The position numbers and the translations under genes were made by a program. A stretch of 64,000 nucleotides of DNA from Actinoplanes sp. N902-109 (GTDB taxonomy: Bacteria; Actinomycetota; Actinomycetes; Mycobacteriales; Micromonosporaceae). Location: the NCBI RefSeq assembly GCF_000389965.1, contig NC_021191.1, positions 7,875,501-7,939,500 of the forward strand, read 5' to 3'. A model generated the notes under the pieces. The model was given only the letters and a program-made list of their open reading frames with translations. It had not been told where the DNA came from and made no database searches. Shown here piece by piece: positions 22,716 through 31,424 of the stretch. The first letter of the stretch is position 1. Every line of letters starts with the position of its first letter.

Positions 22716-24956
22716 ATGACCACCCCGCCCCGGACACCCGAGACAACCGTGCCTCCGGTGGCTTCTCGCCGCCGTGGCATCAACGGACGATTCCTCCCGC
22801 GTGAGGACACTTCCGGCGCGGGGCTGACTCCCCAACCCGTCAACGAGGAGGCCGAGCACGTGGAGGTGGCCGAGGAGCCGCAGCTGCCCGAACTGCCCGA
22901 GGACCGGTTCCTCAACCGGGAGCTGTCCTGGCTCGACTTCAACGCCCGGGTGCTGGCGCTGGCCGAGGACCCCGGCACCCCGCTGCTGGAACGCGCGAAG
23001 TTCCTGGCCATCTTCGCCAGCAACCTCGACGAGTTCTACATGGTCCGGGTGGCGGGGCTGAAGCGGCGGCTCAAGGCCGGGCTGCCGATGCGCGGTGGTG
23101 ACCGTGCCTCGCTGCGCAGCCAGCTCGAGATGATCACCGAGCGGGCCGCCGACCTGGTCACCCGGCACGCCGCGTGCTTCGCCGACGAGGTCCGGCCCAA
23201 GCTGTCGGCCGAGGGCATCGAACTGGTCAGCTGGTCGGAACTCGACGCACCGGAGCGCGAGCGGCTGCGCACGTACTTCCGCGAGAAGGTCTTCCCGGTG
23301 CTGACCCCGCTCGCCGTCGACCCGGCGCACCCGTTCCCGTACATCTCCAGCCGGTCGTTGAACTTGGCCGTGGTGCTGCGCGACCCCGACGACGCCAGCA
23401 GCGAGCTGTTCGCGCGCATCAAGGTGCCCAACAACGTGCCGCGCTTCGTGACCGTGCAGAACGACGGCCGCGGCGCACGGTTCCTGCCGGTCGAGGAGCT
23501 CATCGCCGTCCACCTCGACCAGCTCTTCTCCGGCATGCAGATCCTCGAGTGGCACCTGTTCCGGGTCACCCGCAACGCCGAGGTGGAGGTCGACGAGGAC
23601 CGCGACGAGGACCTGCTGCAGGCGCTCGAGCGGGAGCTGGCCCAGCGCCGGTTCGGGCCGCCGGTGCGGCTGGAGGTCGCCGCGTCGATCAGCGACCACG
23701 TGCTCGACCTGCTCGCCCGGGAACTCGACATGTACGACCAGGACGTGCTGCGGGTGCCGAGCCTGCTCGACCTGTCCGCGCTGTGGCAGGTGTACGGCGA
23801 GTCCGACCGCGACGACCTCAAGGACCGCCCGTTCGTCCCGGCCACCCACCCGCAGCTGGCCGACGGCGAGGTGCCGCGCAGCGTCTTCAACCGGCTGCGC
23901 GAGTGCGACATCCTGGTGCACCACCCGTACCACTCGTTCTCGACCAGCGTGCAGCGCTTCATCGAGCAGGCCGCGGCCGATCCCAACGTGCTGGCCATCA
24001 AGCAGACGCTGTACCGCACCAGCGGCGACTCCCCCATCGTCGACGCGCTGGTGGACGCGGCGGCCGCGGGCAAGCAGGTGGTGGTGCTGGTCGAGGTGAA
24101 GGCCCGGTTCGACGAGGTCGCCAACATCGGCTGGGCGCGCACTCTGGAACGGGCCGGCTGCCACGTCGTCTACGGCCTGGTCGGGCTCAAGACCCACTGC
24201 AAGACCGCTCTGGTAGTACGGCAGGAGGGCAACCAGATCCGCCGTTACTGCCACATCGGTACGGGCAACTACCACCCCAAGACCGCCCGGCTGTACGAGG
24301 ACTTCGGCATGCTCACCGCCGACCCCGAGATCGGCGCGGACGTCACCGACCTGTTCAACGTGCTGACCGGGTACAGCCGGCAGACCGCGTTCCGGCGGCT
24401 GCTGGTGGCCCCGCACGGCGTTCGCCGGGGGCTGATCGAGCGCATCGACGAGCAGGCCCGGATCGCCCGGGCCGGCGGCGACGCGCTGGTGCAGTTCAAG
24501 GTGAACTCCCTGGTCGACGAGGAGACCATCGACGCGCTCTACCGGGCCTCGCAGGACGGCGTGCGGGTCGATCTGGTCATCCGCGGCATGTGCTCGCTGC
24601 GGCCCGGGGTGCCGGGGCTGTCGGACAACATCCGGGTCCGCTCGATCGTCGGCCGGTTCCTGGAGCACTCGCGCATCTTCCGCTTCGGCACCGGCGACGA
24701 CCAGGAATACTGGATCGGATCGGCCGACCTGATGCACCGCAACCTCGACCGCCGGGTGGAGGCACTGGTGAAGGTGACCCTGCCGTCCGCGCAGGACGAC
24801 CTGCGCAAGGTGCTGGAGCTGGCGATGGACGAGGGCAGCGAGGGCTGGGACCTCGCCGGTGACGGCACTTGGCACCGGCGCGCGTCCACGCCGTCCGACC
24901 CGCACGTGCACCTGCAGGAGGCGTTGCTGCGCCGGGTCATCGGCAAGGTGGGCTGA
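22716..24956 (+). CDS. ppk: Polyphosphate kinase 1
   Basis: PPK1 reversibly polymerises the gamma-phosphate of ATP into polyphosphate. The 746-aa protein has FLNRELSWLDFNARVLALAED at the start of the core, DEFYMVRVAGLKRRL, and the two phospholipase-D-like catalytic segments: GLKTHCKTALVV with the phospho-histidine (about residue 492), RRYCHIGTGNYHPKTARLYEDFG, and EHSRIFRFG with the second His (about 650), then YWIGSADLMHRNLDRRVE. ATG 22716 is preferred (leaderless-type spacing); ATGs at 22704 and 22707 are alternatives. A mutT1-like gene follows within 4 nt. Confidence 0.97.
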   Translation: MTTPPRTPETTVPPVASRRRGINGRFLPREDTSGAGLTPQPVNEEAEHVEVAEEPQLPELPEDRFLNRELSWLDFNARVLALAEDPGTPLLERAKFLAIFASNLDEFYMVRVAGLKRRLKAGLPMRGGDRASLRSQLEMITERAADLVTRHAACFADEVRPKLSAEGIELVSWSELDAPERERLRTYFREKVFPVLTPLAVDPAHPFPYISSRSLNLAVVLRDPDDASSELFARIKVPNNVPRFVTVQNDGRGARFLPVEELIAVHLDQLFSGMQILEWHLFRVTRNAEVEVDEDRDEDLLQALERELAQRRFGPPVRLEVAASISDHVLDLLARELDMYDQDVLRVPSLLDLSALWQVYGESDRDDLKDRPFVPATHPQLADGEVPRSVFNRLRECDILVHHPYHSFSTSVQRFIEQAAADPNVLAIKQTLYRTSGDSPIVDALVDAAAAGKQVVVLVEVKARFDEVANIGWARTLERAGCHVVYGLVGLKTHCKTALVVRQEGNQIRRYCHIGTGNYHPKTARLYEDFGMLTADPEIGADVTDLFNVLTGYSRQTAFRRLLVAPHGVRRGLIERIDEQARIARAGGDALVQFKVNSLVDEETIDALYRASQDGVRVDLVIRGMCSLRPGVPGLSDNIRVRSIVGRFLEHSRIFRFGTGDDQEYWIGSADLMHRNLDRRVEALVKVTLPSAQDDLRKVLELAMDEGSEGWDLAGDGTWHRRASTPSDPHVHLQEALLRRVIGKVG

Positions 24957-24960
24957 CTTG

Positions 24961-25845
24961 GTGGCAAAGCCGGTACGCGCGGCCGGTGGGGTCGTGTGGC
25001 GCCCCGCCGACGCCGGCATCGAGATCTGCGTCGTGCACCGGCCGTACCGCTCGGACTGGAGCTTGCCCAAGGGCAAGCTGGACGGCTCCGAACACAGCCT
25101 GGCCGCCGCCGTACGCGAGGTCTTCGAGGAGACCGGCGTGCGCGCCCAGCCCGAGTTGCGCTTGCCGGGGGTGGCCTACCCGCTGCCCGACGGCGTACCG
25201 AAAACGGTCGACTTCTGGTTGATGCGGGCCGGGGCCGGCGAGCCCGTGGCCCCGCAGGATCCGACCGAGGTCGACGCCGTGGTCTGGCTGTCCCCGGCCG
25301 AGGCGCTGGAGCGGCTGAGCTATCCCGACGACCGGCGCCTGGTGGAACACGCCGTCACGCTGCCCCCGGTGACCGCGCTGACCGTGCTGATCCGGCATGC
25401 GAAGGCGGGCAAGCGCAAGGAGTTCGCCGGGGACGACGCGCTGCGCCCGATCGACGAGCGGGGCCGGGCCCAGGCCGAGACCGTCGGTGCGGCCGCCGCG
25501 TTGTTCGCCCCCGAACGGCTCGTGGCGGCCACCCCGCTGCGCTGCCGGCAGACCCTGGAACCGCTGGCCCGGCGGCTGGACCTGCCGATCGTCACGGATT
25601 CCGCGTTCGCCGAGCCGGCCGACGGCAGCGCGGAACCGCCGGACCGGATCAAGGCGGCGGTGACCCGGCTGGCCGAGCTGCGGTCCGGCCCGCGCACCGC
25701 CATCTGCAGCCAGGGCAAGGTGATCCCGGGGCTGCTCGCGTTGCTGGAGGACGCGGACGACCCGACGCCCTACAAGACGCCCAAGGGCGACGGCTGGGTG
25801 CTCACCTGGTCGGGCGAGCGGCTCGTGGCGCTGAGCCGGATCTGA
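24961..25845 (+). CDS. mutT1: MutT1-like Nudix hydrolase with histidine-phosphatase domain
   Basis: A 294-aa two-domain protein. The N-terminal Nudix domain has a canonical box (G-x5-E-x7-REVFEETGV, about residues 40-62), preceded by WSLPKGK. The C-terminal half is a histidine-acid phosphatase-like module with LIRHAKAGKRKEF (RHG-type) and LRCRQTLEPLARRL. This is the architecture of mycobacterial MutT1, which hydrolyses 8-oxo-(d)GTP and diadenosine polyphosphates. GTG start, 4 nt after ppk, so co-transcribed. Its last 44 nt overlap the convergent membrane-protein gene. Confidence 0.93.
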   Translation: MAKPVRAAGGVVWRPADAGIEICVVHRPYRSDWSLPKGKLDGSEHSLAAAVREVFEETGVRAQPELRLPGVAYPLPDGVPKTVDFWLMRAGAGEPVAPQDPTEVDAVVWLSPAEALERLSYPDDRRLVEHAVTLPPVTALTVLIRHAKAGKRKEFAGDDALRPIDERGRAQAETVGAAAALFAPERLVAATPLRCRQTLEPLARRLDLPIVTDSAFAEPADGSAEPPDRIKAAVTRLAELRSGPRTAICSQGKVIPGLLALLEDADDPTPYKTPKGDGWVLTWSGERLVALSRI

Positions 25846-26248
25846 CGTCGCGCCGACGCGGTGCCGGTGGTGGCACCGGGTCGGCGCGCCAGAAACCGAT
25901 GAGGTCCCCGGTCAGCCAGCGGGCCCGCCAGAGCTCGTCCTCGCGCGGCTCCCAGTCGCGCAGCGGCAGCAGCGCCACCCGCCACGACAGCACCGCGGTC
26001 AGATACCACCCGTAGAGCGGCACGAAGCCCAGCACGGCGTCACGCCGGCGATAGGACCCGTGCGGTGCGAGCACCAGCACCGTGCCGGCCGACACCGCAC
26101 ACGTGACCAGCCAGTCCAGCAGGCCCCAGCCGGTCCAGCGCTCGGCCGCGTCGCCGAGCATCCAGCCCGGCACGACCGCCACCGCGAACACCGCCGCGGC
26201 GATCAGCGCCCGGCTCACCGGACCGCGCGGCTGCGCCGTTCTCTCCAT
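25802..26248 (-). CDS. Hypothetical membrane protein
   Basis: A 148-aa protein with three predicted helices (LIAAAVFAVAVVPGWMLG, LLDWLVTCAVSAGTVLVLA, VLGFVPLYGWYLTAVLSWRVALL) and a charged Arg/Pro-rich cytoplasmic tail. No family recognised. It probably has a leaderless promoter: TACGGT lies 6 nt before the ATG and there is no ribosome-binding site. Its 3' end overlaps mutT1 tail-to-tail by 44 nt; if the true end is earlier the tail is shorter, but no earlier in-frame stop exists. Confidence 0.65.
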   Translation of the reverse strand: MERTAQPRGPVSRALIAAAVFAVAVVPGWMLGDAAERWTGWGLLDWLVTCAVSAGTVLVLAPHGSYRRRDAVLGFVPLYGWYLTAVLSWRVALLPLRDWEPREDELWRARWLTGDLIGFWRADPVPPPAPRRRDVRSGSAPRAARPTR

Positions 26249-26288
26249 GAGCGGACCGTAGGCTCAGCGGGCGCCACAGCGCCGGAAC

Positions 26289-26327
26289 ACACCAGAGGCG
26301 TCCACCCTTAGGTGGACGCCTCGGTGT
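26289..26327 (-). terminator. hupB terminator
   Basis: Perfect 12-bp arms GAGGCGTCCACC and GGTGGACGCCTC with a CTTA loop, extended by ACACC/GGTGT across a one-base bulge. It lies 26 nt beyond the hupB stop and before the start of the membrane-protein gene. Confidence 0.85.
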
Positions 26328-26352
26328 CGCTCGTGCGGACCGCTGAGCGGGG

Positions 26353-27195
26353 TCAGCGGGTCTTGCGAGCCGCGCTGGTGCGTGCGGTGGCCGTCTTGGT
26401 GGCCGGGGTGGTCTTCGCCGCCGCGGTCGTCTTGGTGGCGGTGGCCTTCTTGGCCGGGGCCGCCTTGGTCGCCGCCGACTTGGTCGCGGTGGCCTTCTTG
26501 GCCGGAGCCGACTTGGTCGCCGCCGCCTTGGTGGCGGTCGACTTCGTGGCCGACTTGGCCGGCGTGCTCTTGGCCGCGGCCGACTTGGTCGCGGTGGCCT
26601 TGGTGGCGGTGGTGGCGGCGGCCTTGGTGGCCGGCGCCGCCTTGGTGGCGGTGGTCTTCTTTGCCGCGGTGGACTTCGCCGCGGTGGCCTTGGTGGCGGT
26701 CGCCTTCGTTGCCGTCGCCTTCGTGGCCGTTGCCTTGGTCGCGGTCGCCTTGGTGGCCGCCTTCGTCGCCGTTGACTTGGTGGCGGTCGCCGGAGCGGCC
26801 TTGCCGGCGGTGGACTTGGCCGCCGCCTTGGTGGCAGTCGACTTGGCCGGGGTGGCCTTCGCCGCTGTGGTGGACTTCGCCGCCGCGGTGGTCTTCTTGG
26901 CAGCGGTGGCCTTGGCCACCTTGCCGCTGGCGACCATCTCCCGGAAGCCCGTACCGGGCTTGAAAGCGGGGACGGACGTCTTCTTCACCTTGACTGGTTC
27001 GCCGGTGCGTGGATTCCTCGCGGTGCGCGCATTTCGCGCCCGCTTCTCGAAAACACCGAAGCCGGTGATGGCTACGCGGTCGCCCTTGGTGACGGCGGTC
27101 TGCACCTCGCTGATGACCGCGTCCAGAGCAGCCGTAGCCGTCTTCCGGTCCCCCAGTCGGGCGGCGAGCGCCTCGATGAGCTCGGCCTTGTTCAC
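26353..27195 (-). CDS. hupB: HU-type nucleoid protein with long Lys/Ala/Thr tail
   Basis: DNA-binding nucleoid protein of the mycobacterial HupB/streptomycete HupS type, 280 aa. Residues 1-90 are a complete HU domain (NKAELIEALAARLGDRKTATAALD, GDRVAITGFGVFEKRARNARTARNPRTGEPV with the DNA-gripping arm, VPAFKPGTGFREMV). The remaining about 185 residues are TKATA/KKATA-type repeats resembling histone H1. The tail is longer than in most mycobacterial homologues (about 110-125 aa). GTG start after GGAGGAAAACC. It lies beside leuD as in mycobacteria. Confidence 0.96.
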   Translation of the reverse strand: MNKAELIEALAARLGDRKTATAALDAVISEVQTAVTKGDRVAITGFGVFEKRARNARTARNPRTGEPVKVKKTSVPAFKPGTGFREMVASGKVAKATAAKKTTAAAKSTTAAKATPAKSTATKAAAKSTAGKAAPATATKSTATKAATKATATKATATKATATKATATKATAAKSTAAKKTTATKAAPATKAAATTATKATATKSAAAKSTPAKSATKSTATKAAATKSAPAKKATATKSAATKAAPAKKATATKTTAAAKTTPATKTATARTSAARKTR

Positions 27196-27342
27196 GGTTT
27201 TCCTCCCGAACGTGAGAACTGATGCCTGTCAGCGGGAGACGTGCACATGGCTCCCACCGTCCTGAACGAGCATCATTGGCCCAATGCGAGCCATTCTGCG
27301 CGCACCGTATGCCCTCTGACCAGCAGACACAAACATTCGCCC

Positions 27343-27400
27343 AAAAAAATTCGTTGTGTCGCAACGGATTTCGCCCCCGCCGGCGACCCGGCGGGGGCGA
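27343..27400 (-). terminator. leuCD terminator region
   Basis: On the minus strand after leuD there are two hairpins. The first has arms TCGCCCCCGCCGG and CCGGCGGGGGCGA (27371-27400). The second has CGTTG/CAACG arms (27352-27366) followed by AATTTTTTT. A smaller AGGCT/AGCCT hairpin overlaps the leuD stop. This gives a strong transcriptional stop before hupB's promoter. Confidence 0.85.
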
Positions 27401-27430
27401 GATTCGGTGCCCTGAAAGGCTTTTCGAGCC

Positions 27431-28018
27431 TCAGACCACAACTGGCTTGAAAGCCGGCCGATGCTGCTCGTACGTGGTGATGTCGGCCTCGTTGCGCAGG
27501 GTCAGTCCGATGTCGTCGAGCCCCTCGAGCAGCCGCCAGCGGCTGAAGTCGTCGATCGGGAAGGTCCAGACGGCGTCGTCCACCCGCACCTGGCGCTCGG
27601 CCAGGTCCACCGTGATCTGCTTGTCGGGTTCGCTGTCGGCCATGTCCCAGAGCGCCTCGATCGCCTTCTGGTCGAGCTGGACCGGCAGCAGCCCCTCCTT
27701 GAGCGCGTTGCCCCGGAAGATGTCGCCGAAGCGGGCCGCGATGACGGCCTTGAAACCCCAGTCGCGCAGCGCCCAGACGGCGTGCTGACGCGACGACCCG
27801 GTGCCGAAGTTGGGCCCGGCGACCAGGATCGTAGCCCCGGCGTGGGCCGGGTTGTTGAGCACGAACGCCGGATCGTCGCGCCAGGCGCTGAACAACCCGT
27901 CCTCGAAGCCGGTGCGGGTGACCCGCTTCAGGTAGACGGCCGGGATGATCTGGTCGGTGTCCACATCGGAACGGCGCAGCGGCATGACCTTGCCGCTGTG
28001 GGTGGTGAACTTGTCCAT
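27431..28018 (-). CDS. leuD: 3-isopropylmalate dehydratase small subunit
   Basis: LeuD is the swivel domain of isopropylmalate isomerase (leucine pathway) and, with CimA present, probably also serves citramalate isomerisation. The 195-aa protein has VMPLRRSDVDTDQIIPAVYLKR (residues 11-32) and the substrate loop GPNFGTGSSRQHAVWALRDWGF. ATG start 15 nt after leuC. Length is typical. No paralogue in the window, so the LeuCD complex may act in both routes (inference). Confidence 0.97.
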   Translation of the reverse strand: MDKFTTHSGKVMPLRRSDVDTDQIIPAVYLKRVTRTGFEDGLFSAWRDDPAFVLNNPAHAGATILVAGPNFGTGSSRQHAVWALRDWGFKAVIAARFGDIFRGNALKEGLLPVQLDQKAIEALWDMADSEPDKQITVDLAERQVRVDDAVWTFPIDDFSRWRLLEGLDDIGLTLRNEADITTYEQHRPAFKPVVV

Positions 28019-28033
28019 GGGAAGCCCTCTGCT

Positions 28034-29479
28034 CTACAGGTCGGCGGGGGCGGCCAGCTTGCCGGCCACGGCGGTGGCGGCGGCGACCTCGGGCGAGACC
28101 AGGTGGGTGCGCCCACCGCGGCCCTGCCGGCCCTCGAAGTTGCGGTTGGACGTGGAGGCGGCGCGCTGGCCGGGGCTGAGCGTGTCCGGGTTCATGCCCA
28201 GGCACATCGAGCAGCCGGCGAACCGCCACTCGGCACCCGCGTCGACGAAGATCTTGTCCAGGCCTTCCTGCTCGGCGGCCTCGCGTACCTGGTACGAACC
28301 CGGCACGATCATCATCCGGACGCCCTCGGCGACCCGGCGGCCCCGGATCACCTCGGCGGCGGCGCGCAGGTCCTCCAGCCGCCCGTTGGTGCAGGAACCG
28401 ACGAACACGACGTCCACCGGCACCTCCTTGAGCGGGGTGCCGGCCTGCAGACCCATGTATTCCAGGGCCCGGCGGGCGGCGTTGCGCTCCACCTCGTCGA
28501 TGAACTCCTCGGGGTCGGGCACGGCGCTGTCGAGCGCGGCACCCTGGCCCGGGTTGGTGCCCCAGGTGACGAACGGGCTGATCGCCGACGCATCGAGGAT
28601 GACCTCGGTGTCGTACTCGGCGCCCTCGTCGGTGGCGAGCGAGCGCCAGTAGTCCACCGCGGCGTCCCAGTCGGCACCCTCGGGGGCGTGCTCGCGGCCC
28701 TGAAGATAGGCGAAAGTGGTGTCGTCCGGCGCGATCATGCCGGCCTTGGCGCCCCACTCGATCGACATGTTGCAGATGGTCATCCGGCCCTCCATGGAGA
28801 GCTTGCGGATGGCCTCGCCGCGATACTCCACGATGTGGCCGTTGCCGCCACCGGTGCCGACCTGGGTGATGAGCGCGAGGATCAGGTCCTTGGCGCTCAC
28901 CCCGGGCCGCAGCTCACCGATGACCGTGACAGCCATCGTCTTGGGCCTGGACTGCGGCAGCGTCTGGGTGGCCAGCACGTGCTCGACCTCGCTGGTGCCG
29001 ATGCCGAACGCCAGCGCGCCGAAGGCGCCGTGGGTCGCGGTGTGCGAGTCGCCGCACACGATCGTCATGCCGGGCTGGGTGAGCCCCAGCTGCGGGCCGA
29101 TCACGTGGACGATGCCCTGCTGGGCGTCGCCGAGCGAGCGGATCTGCACCCCGAACTCGGCGCAGTTCTTGCGCAGCGTCTCGATCTGGGTGCGCGAGGT
29201 CGTGTCGGCGATCGTGAGCAGGTCGCCGCGCCGGGTGTTGAACGCCGGGTCCGCGTAACCGGTGGGCGTGTTGTGGTCCTCGGTCGCGATCGTCAGGTCG
29301 GTGCGCCGCACCGGCCGGCCCGTCAGGCGCAGCCCGTCGAAGGCCTGCGGGCTGGTCACCTCGTGCAACAGGTGCAGGTCGATGTAGAGCAGATCAGGCT
29401 CACCCTCGGCAGAGCGGACGACATGGTCGTCCCAGACCTTCTCTGCCAAGGTCCTCGGCTTCGGAGTGACTCCCACCAT
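28034..29479 (-). CDS. leuC: 3-isopropylmalate dehydratase large subunit
   Basis: The 481-aa aconitase-family subunit carrying the [4Fe-4S] cluster. Cluster-ligand segments VFVGSCTNGRLEDLRAA and FAGCSMCLGMNPDTL are intact. Also present are VIGPQLGLTQPGMTIVCGDSHTATHGAFGALAFGIGTSEVEHVLATQ and the N-terminal LAEKVWDDHVV and DLHLLHEVTSPQAF. It starts divergently from the IclR regulator gene, with 49 nt between the starts, and is co-transcribed with leuD. Confidence 0.97.
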   Translation of the reverse strand: MVGVTPKPRTLAEKVWDDHVVRSAEGEPDLLYIDLHLLHEVTSPQAFDGLRLTGRPVRRTDLTIATEDHNTPTGYADPAFNTRRGDLLTIADTTSRTQIETLRKNCAEFGVQIRSLGDAQQGIVHVIGPQLGLTQPGMTIVCGDSHTATHGAFGALAFGIGTSEVEHVLATQTLPQSRPKTMAVTVIGELRPGVSAKDLILALITQVGTGGGNGHIVEYRGEAIRKLSMEGRMTICNMSIEWGAKAGMIAPDDTTFAYLQGREHAPEGADWDAAVDYWRSLATDEGAEYDTEVILDASAISPFVTWGTNPGQGAALDSAVPDPEEFIDEVERNAARRALEYMGLQAGTPLKEVPVDVVFVGSCTNGRLEDLRAAAEVIRGRRVAEGVRMMIVPGSYQVREAAEQEGLDKIFVDAGAEWRFAGCSMCLGMNPDTLSPGQRAASTSNRNFEGRQGRGGRTHLVSPEVAAATAVAGKLAAPADL

Positions 29480-29528
29480 CTGGACATCCTAAATTCTGGG
29501 AGGTATGTTTCGGCTTGTGGGACACAGT
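29480..29528. promoter_or_regulatory. Divergent leuC/ndgR promoter region
   Basis: The 49-nt spacer is AT-richer than its surroundings (CATCCTAAATTC near 29485). It must hold both promoters and any NdgR operator. I see no perfect palindrome, so no operator is called within it. Confidence 0.5.
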
Positions 29529-30215
29529 ATGAGCGGTGTCGGCGTTCTCGACAAGGCGGTGGTCATCCTCGCGGCCTGCGTCGACGGCGCCAGCCTGGCC
29601 GAACTCGTCGACCGGACGAAGCTCCCCCGCGCGACGGCACACCGCCTCGCGCAGGCGCTGGAGATCCACCGGATGCTGGTACGGGACACCCAGGGCCGCT
29701 GGCGCCCGGGTCCCCGGCTCGGCGAACTCGCCAACGCGGCCCCCGACGTGCTGCTGACCGCGGCCGAGCCGTTGCTGGCCGCCCTGCGCGACGCCACCGG
29801 CGAGAGCGCGCAGCTCTACCTGCGCCGCGCTGACGAGCGCATCTGCGTGGCCGCCGCGGAACGGGCCAGCGGGCTGCGCGACACCGTGCCGGTGGGCTCG
29901 GTACTGCCCATGGTGGCCGGATCGGCGGCCCAGATCCTGCTGGCCTGGGAGCCGCCGGAAGCGGTCATGCCGTTGCTGCCCCGGTGCAAGTTCACCGGCC
30001 GCACCCTGGCCGAGGTGCGCCGGCGCGGCTGGGCCCAGAGCGTGGCCGAGCGCGAGCCGGGTGTGGCCAGCGTCTCGGCACCGATCCGCGACCGCACCGG
30101 CCGGGTGATCGCCTCCATCTCGATAAGCGGTCCGATCGAACGGCTCGGCCGCCGCCCCGGTGAACGTCACGCCATGGCTGTGGTGCGGGCCGGGCAACGC
30201 CTCAGCGGTTTGTGA
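29529..30215 (+). CDS. ndgR: IclR-family regulator of NdgR type, divergent to leuCD
   Basis: A 228-aa IclR regulator: N-terminal winged HTH (SGVGVLDKAVVILAACVDGASLAELVDRTKLPRATAHRLAQALEIHRML) and C-terminal effector domain (ESAQLYLRRADERICVAAAERASGLRDTVPVGSVLPM). In Streptomyces and Corynebacterium the NdgR/LtbR orthologue sits opposite leuCD and controls leucine and other amino-acid genes. The short 49-nt shared promoter fits such control. Alternative starts are GTG 29517 and ATG 29505; the family N-terminus SGVGVLDKA favours 29529. Confidence 0.92.
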   Translation: MSGVGVLDKAVVILAACVDGASLAELVDRTKLPRATAHRLAQALEIHRMLVRDTQGRWRPGPRLGELANAAPDVLLTAAEPLLAALRDATGESAQLYLRRADERICVAAAERASGLRDTVPVGSVLPMVAGSAAQILLAWEPPEAVMPLLPRCKFTGRTLAEVRRRGWAQSVAEREPGVASVSAPIRDRTGRVIASISISGPIERLGRRPGERHAMAVVRAGQRLSGL

Positions 30216-30273
30216 ACCTCCGCGGGACGCGGTGCGCCGGCCGGGGACAAGCCGCCTCTCCCGGGCAGCGGGA

Positions 30274-30969
30274 TCAGGGTTCCCAGACCGCGTTGTCGTG
30301 CGCGAACACCACCCGGGCCGGATCGAACTCGAGCAACCGGGGAACCCACCGCGGCGGCACCGGCAGCGGTTGATCGACGCCGTCCCGGTGCGCCCGGTGG
30401 GCGAGGACGTCGCCGGTGAACGCCAGCGCGTGGTCGTGGCTCTGCCCCGCGACGATGACCGTGCCGTCCTTGCACCGGACCACCACCGACTGGTGACCGG
30501 CGGTGTGTCCCGGCGTCGGGACGACGACCACACCGGGCAGGATCTCGGCCTCACCGTCCAGTTCGACGTGCGACACCCCGGGCGGGTCCACCAGCTCGGG
30601 CAGCGTGTAGTCCTGCTCACCCCGGGCTGCGGCAAGCTCGGCGCGCTGGGTGAACACGGGCCGGCCGGCCAGTTCGGGGTTGCCGCCGCTGTGGTCGAAG
30701 TGCAGGTGGCAGTTGGTCACGTACCGGATGTCGGCGAGCTCGGCCCCGGCAGCCTTGAGCGCCGCGGCCAGCGGGATCCGGCGCGGACGGTAGTGCGCCT
30801 CGACGAAGGGTTCCGGGCCGCCCATGCCGGTGTCGACGAGCAGCAGGCCATCCGGATGATCGATGAGATAGCCGAGGCACGGCTCGACGCGGGGTACGCC
30901 GGTGCCGGTCTCGGCGGCCGGGCGCACGAAATATCCGAAGTCGACGCGGCGCACAGAGGGATCCGTCAC
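30274..30969 (-). CDS. Metallo-beta-lactamase-fold hydrolase (N-acyl homoserine lactonase-like)
   Basis: A 231-aa MBL-fold enzyme. The dinuclear zinc motif is NCHLHFDHSGGN (HxHxDH, about residues 79-86), with further ligands in PTPGHTAGHQS and VFAHD. The opening YFVRPAAETGTGVPRVEPCLGYLIDHPDGLLLVDTGM resembles AttM/AiiA-type lactonases, but substrate is unproven. The GTG start has no ribosome-binding site; GACACT lies 6 nt upstream as a possible leaderless -10. The frame stays open upstream but is low in coding likeness. Adjacent genes give no pathway clue. Confidence 0.82.
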   Translation of the reverse strand: MTDPSVRRVDFGYFVRPAAETGTGVPRVEPCLGYLIDHPDGLLLVDTGMGGPEPFVEAHYRPRRIPLAAALKAAGAELADIRYVTNCHLHFDHSGGNPELAGRPVFTQRAELAAARGEQDYTLPELVDPPGVSHVELDGEAEILPGVVVVPTPGHTAGHQSVVVRCKDGTVIVAGQSHDHALAFTGDVLAHRAHRDGVDQPLPVPPRWVPRLLEFDPARVVFAHDNAVWEP

Positions 30970-31106
30970 ACTGACAGTGTCGCGGCCGGATCGGCACCGC
31001 AGAAGTCCAGCGGCAAGTCGGCTACGGCAGATCGGGGCCGCTGCGGTCAATCCGCGGCGGTGGTGCAGCGATGACAAAGCCCGGTGCGCCAGGGGTCGTC
31101 GGAGCT

Positions 31107-31157
31107 GCGACGGCACCCGAGAGGCGACGGCACCCGAGAGGCGACGGCACCCGAGAG
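31107..31157. repeat. Three perfect 17-bp tandem repeats
   Basis: Three identical copies of the 17-bp unit GCGACGGCACCCGAGAG in the intergenic region between the MBL gene and the tRNA terminator. The rest of 30970-31200 holds no recognisable gene. The copies lack spacers, so this is a minisatellite rather than CRISPR. Confidence 0.95.
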
Positions 31158-31200
31158 CCCGCGACGCCTCAGCCGGGAGAGCATCGGCCCCGGAAAGCGA

Positions 31201-31230
31201 AACGGCCCGTGTCCGAAGACACGGGCCGTT
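31201..31230 (-). terminator. Terminator after the tRNA pair
   Basis: Perfect 13-bp arms AACGGCCCGTGTC and GACACGGGCCGTT around a UUCG-type tetraloop on the minus strand, 7 nt beyond the tRNA-Glu 3' end, followed by TCGCTTTCC. Ends the minus-strand tRNA transcript. Confidence 0.9.
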
Positions 31231-31237
31231 CGATGCG

Positions 31238-31310
31238 TAGTCCCGAAGGGATTCGAACCCTCGCTACCGCCTTGAGAGGGCGGCGTCCTAGGCCGCTAGA
31301 CGACGGGACC
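31238..31310 (-). tRNA. gluU: tRNA-Glu (CUC)
   Basis: A 73-nt cloverleaf. Acceptor GGTCCCG pairs with CGGGACT, the D arm starts TCGTCTAGCGGCC, the anticodon stem CCGCC/GGCGG holds loop CTCTCAA with anticodon CUC, and the T arm is GAGGG-TTCGAAT-CCCTT. CCA is not encoded. Reads GAG, the dominant Glu codon here. Confidence 0.97.
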
Positions 31311-31424
31311 AGGCGCTTCCAGTACTGCTTGGTGTTGCTCTTGCTCTGGTCTTTCCCGCTCCAGCAACGGTGCCGAACTCTATCAGAAGTCCAGCGCCGC
31401 CGATCTCGCGGGGAGACCGTAGCG

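Noticed and set aside
22677..25076. A 799-codon open frame opposite ppk
   Set aside because: Shadow of ppk, whose motifs are intact on the plus strand.
31107..31157. Short repeats as a CRISPR array
   Set aside because: The units are directly adjacent with no spacers and no cas genes are present in the window.
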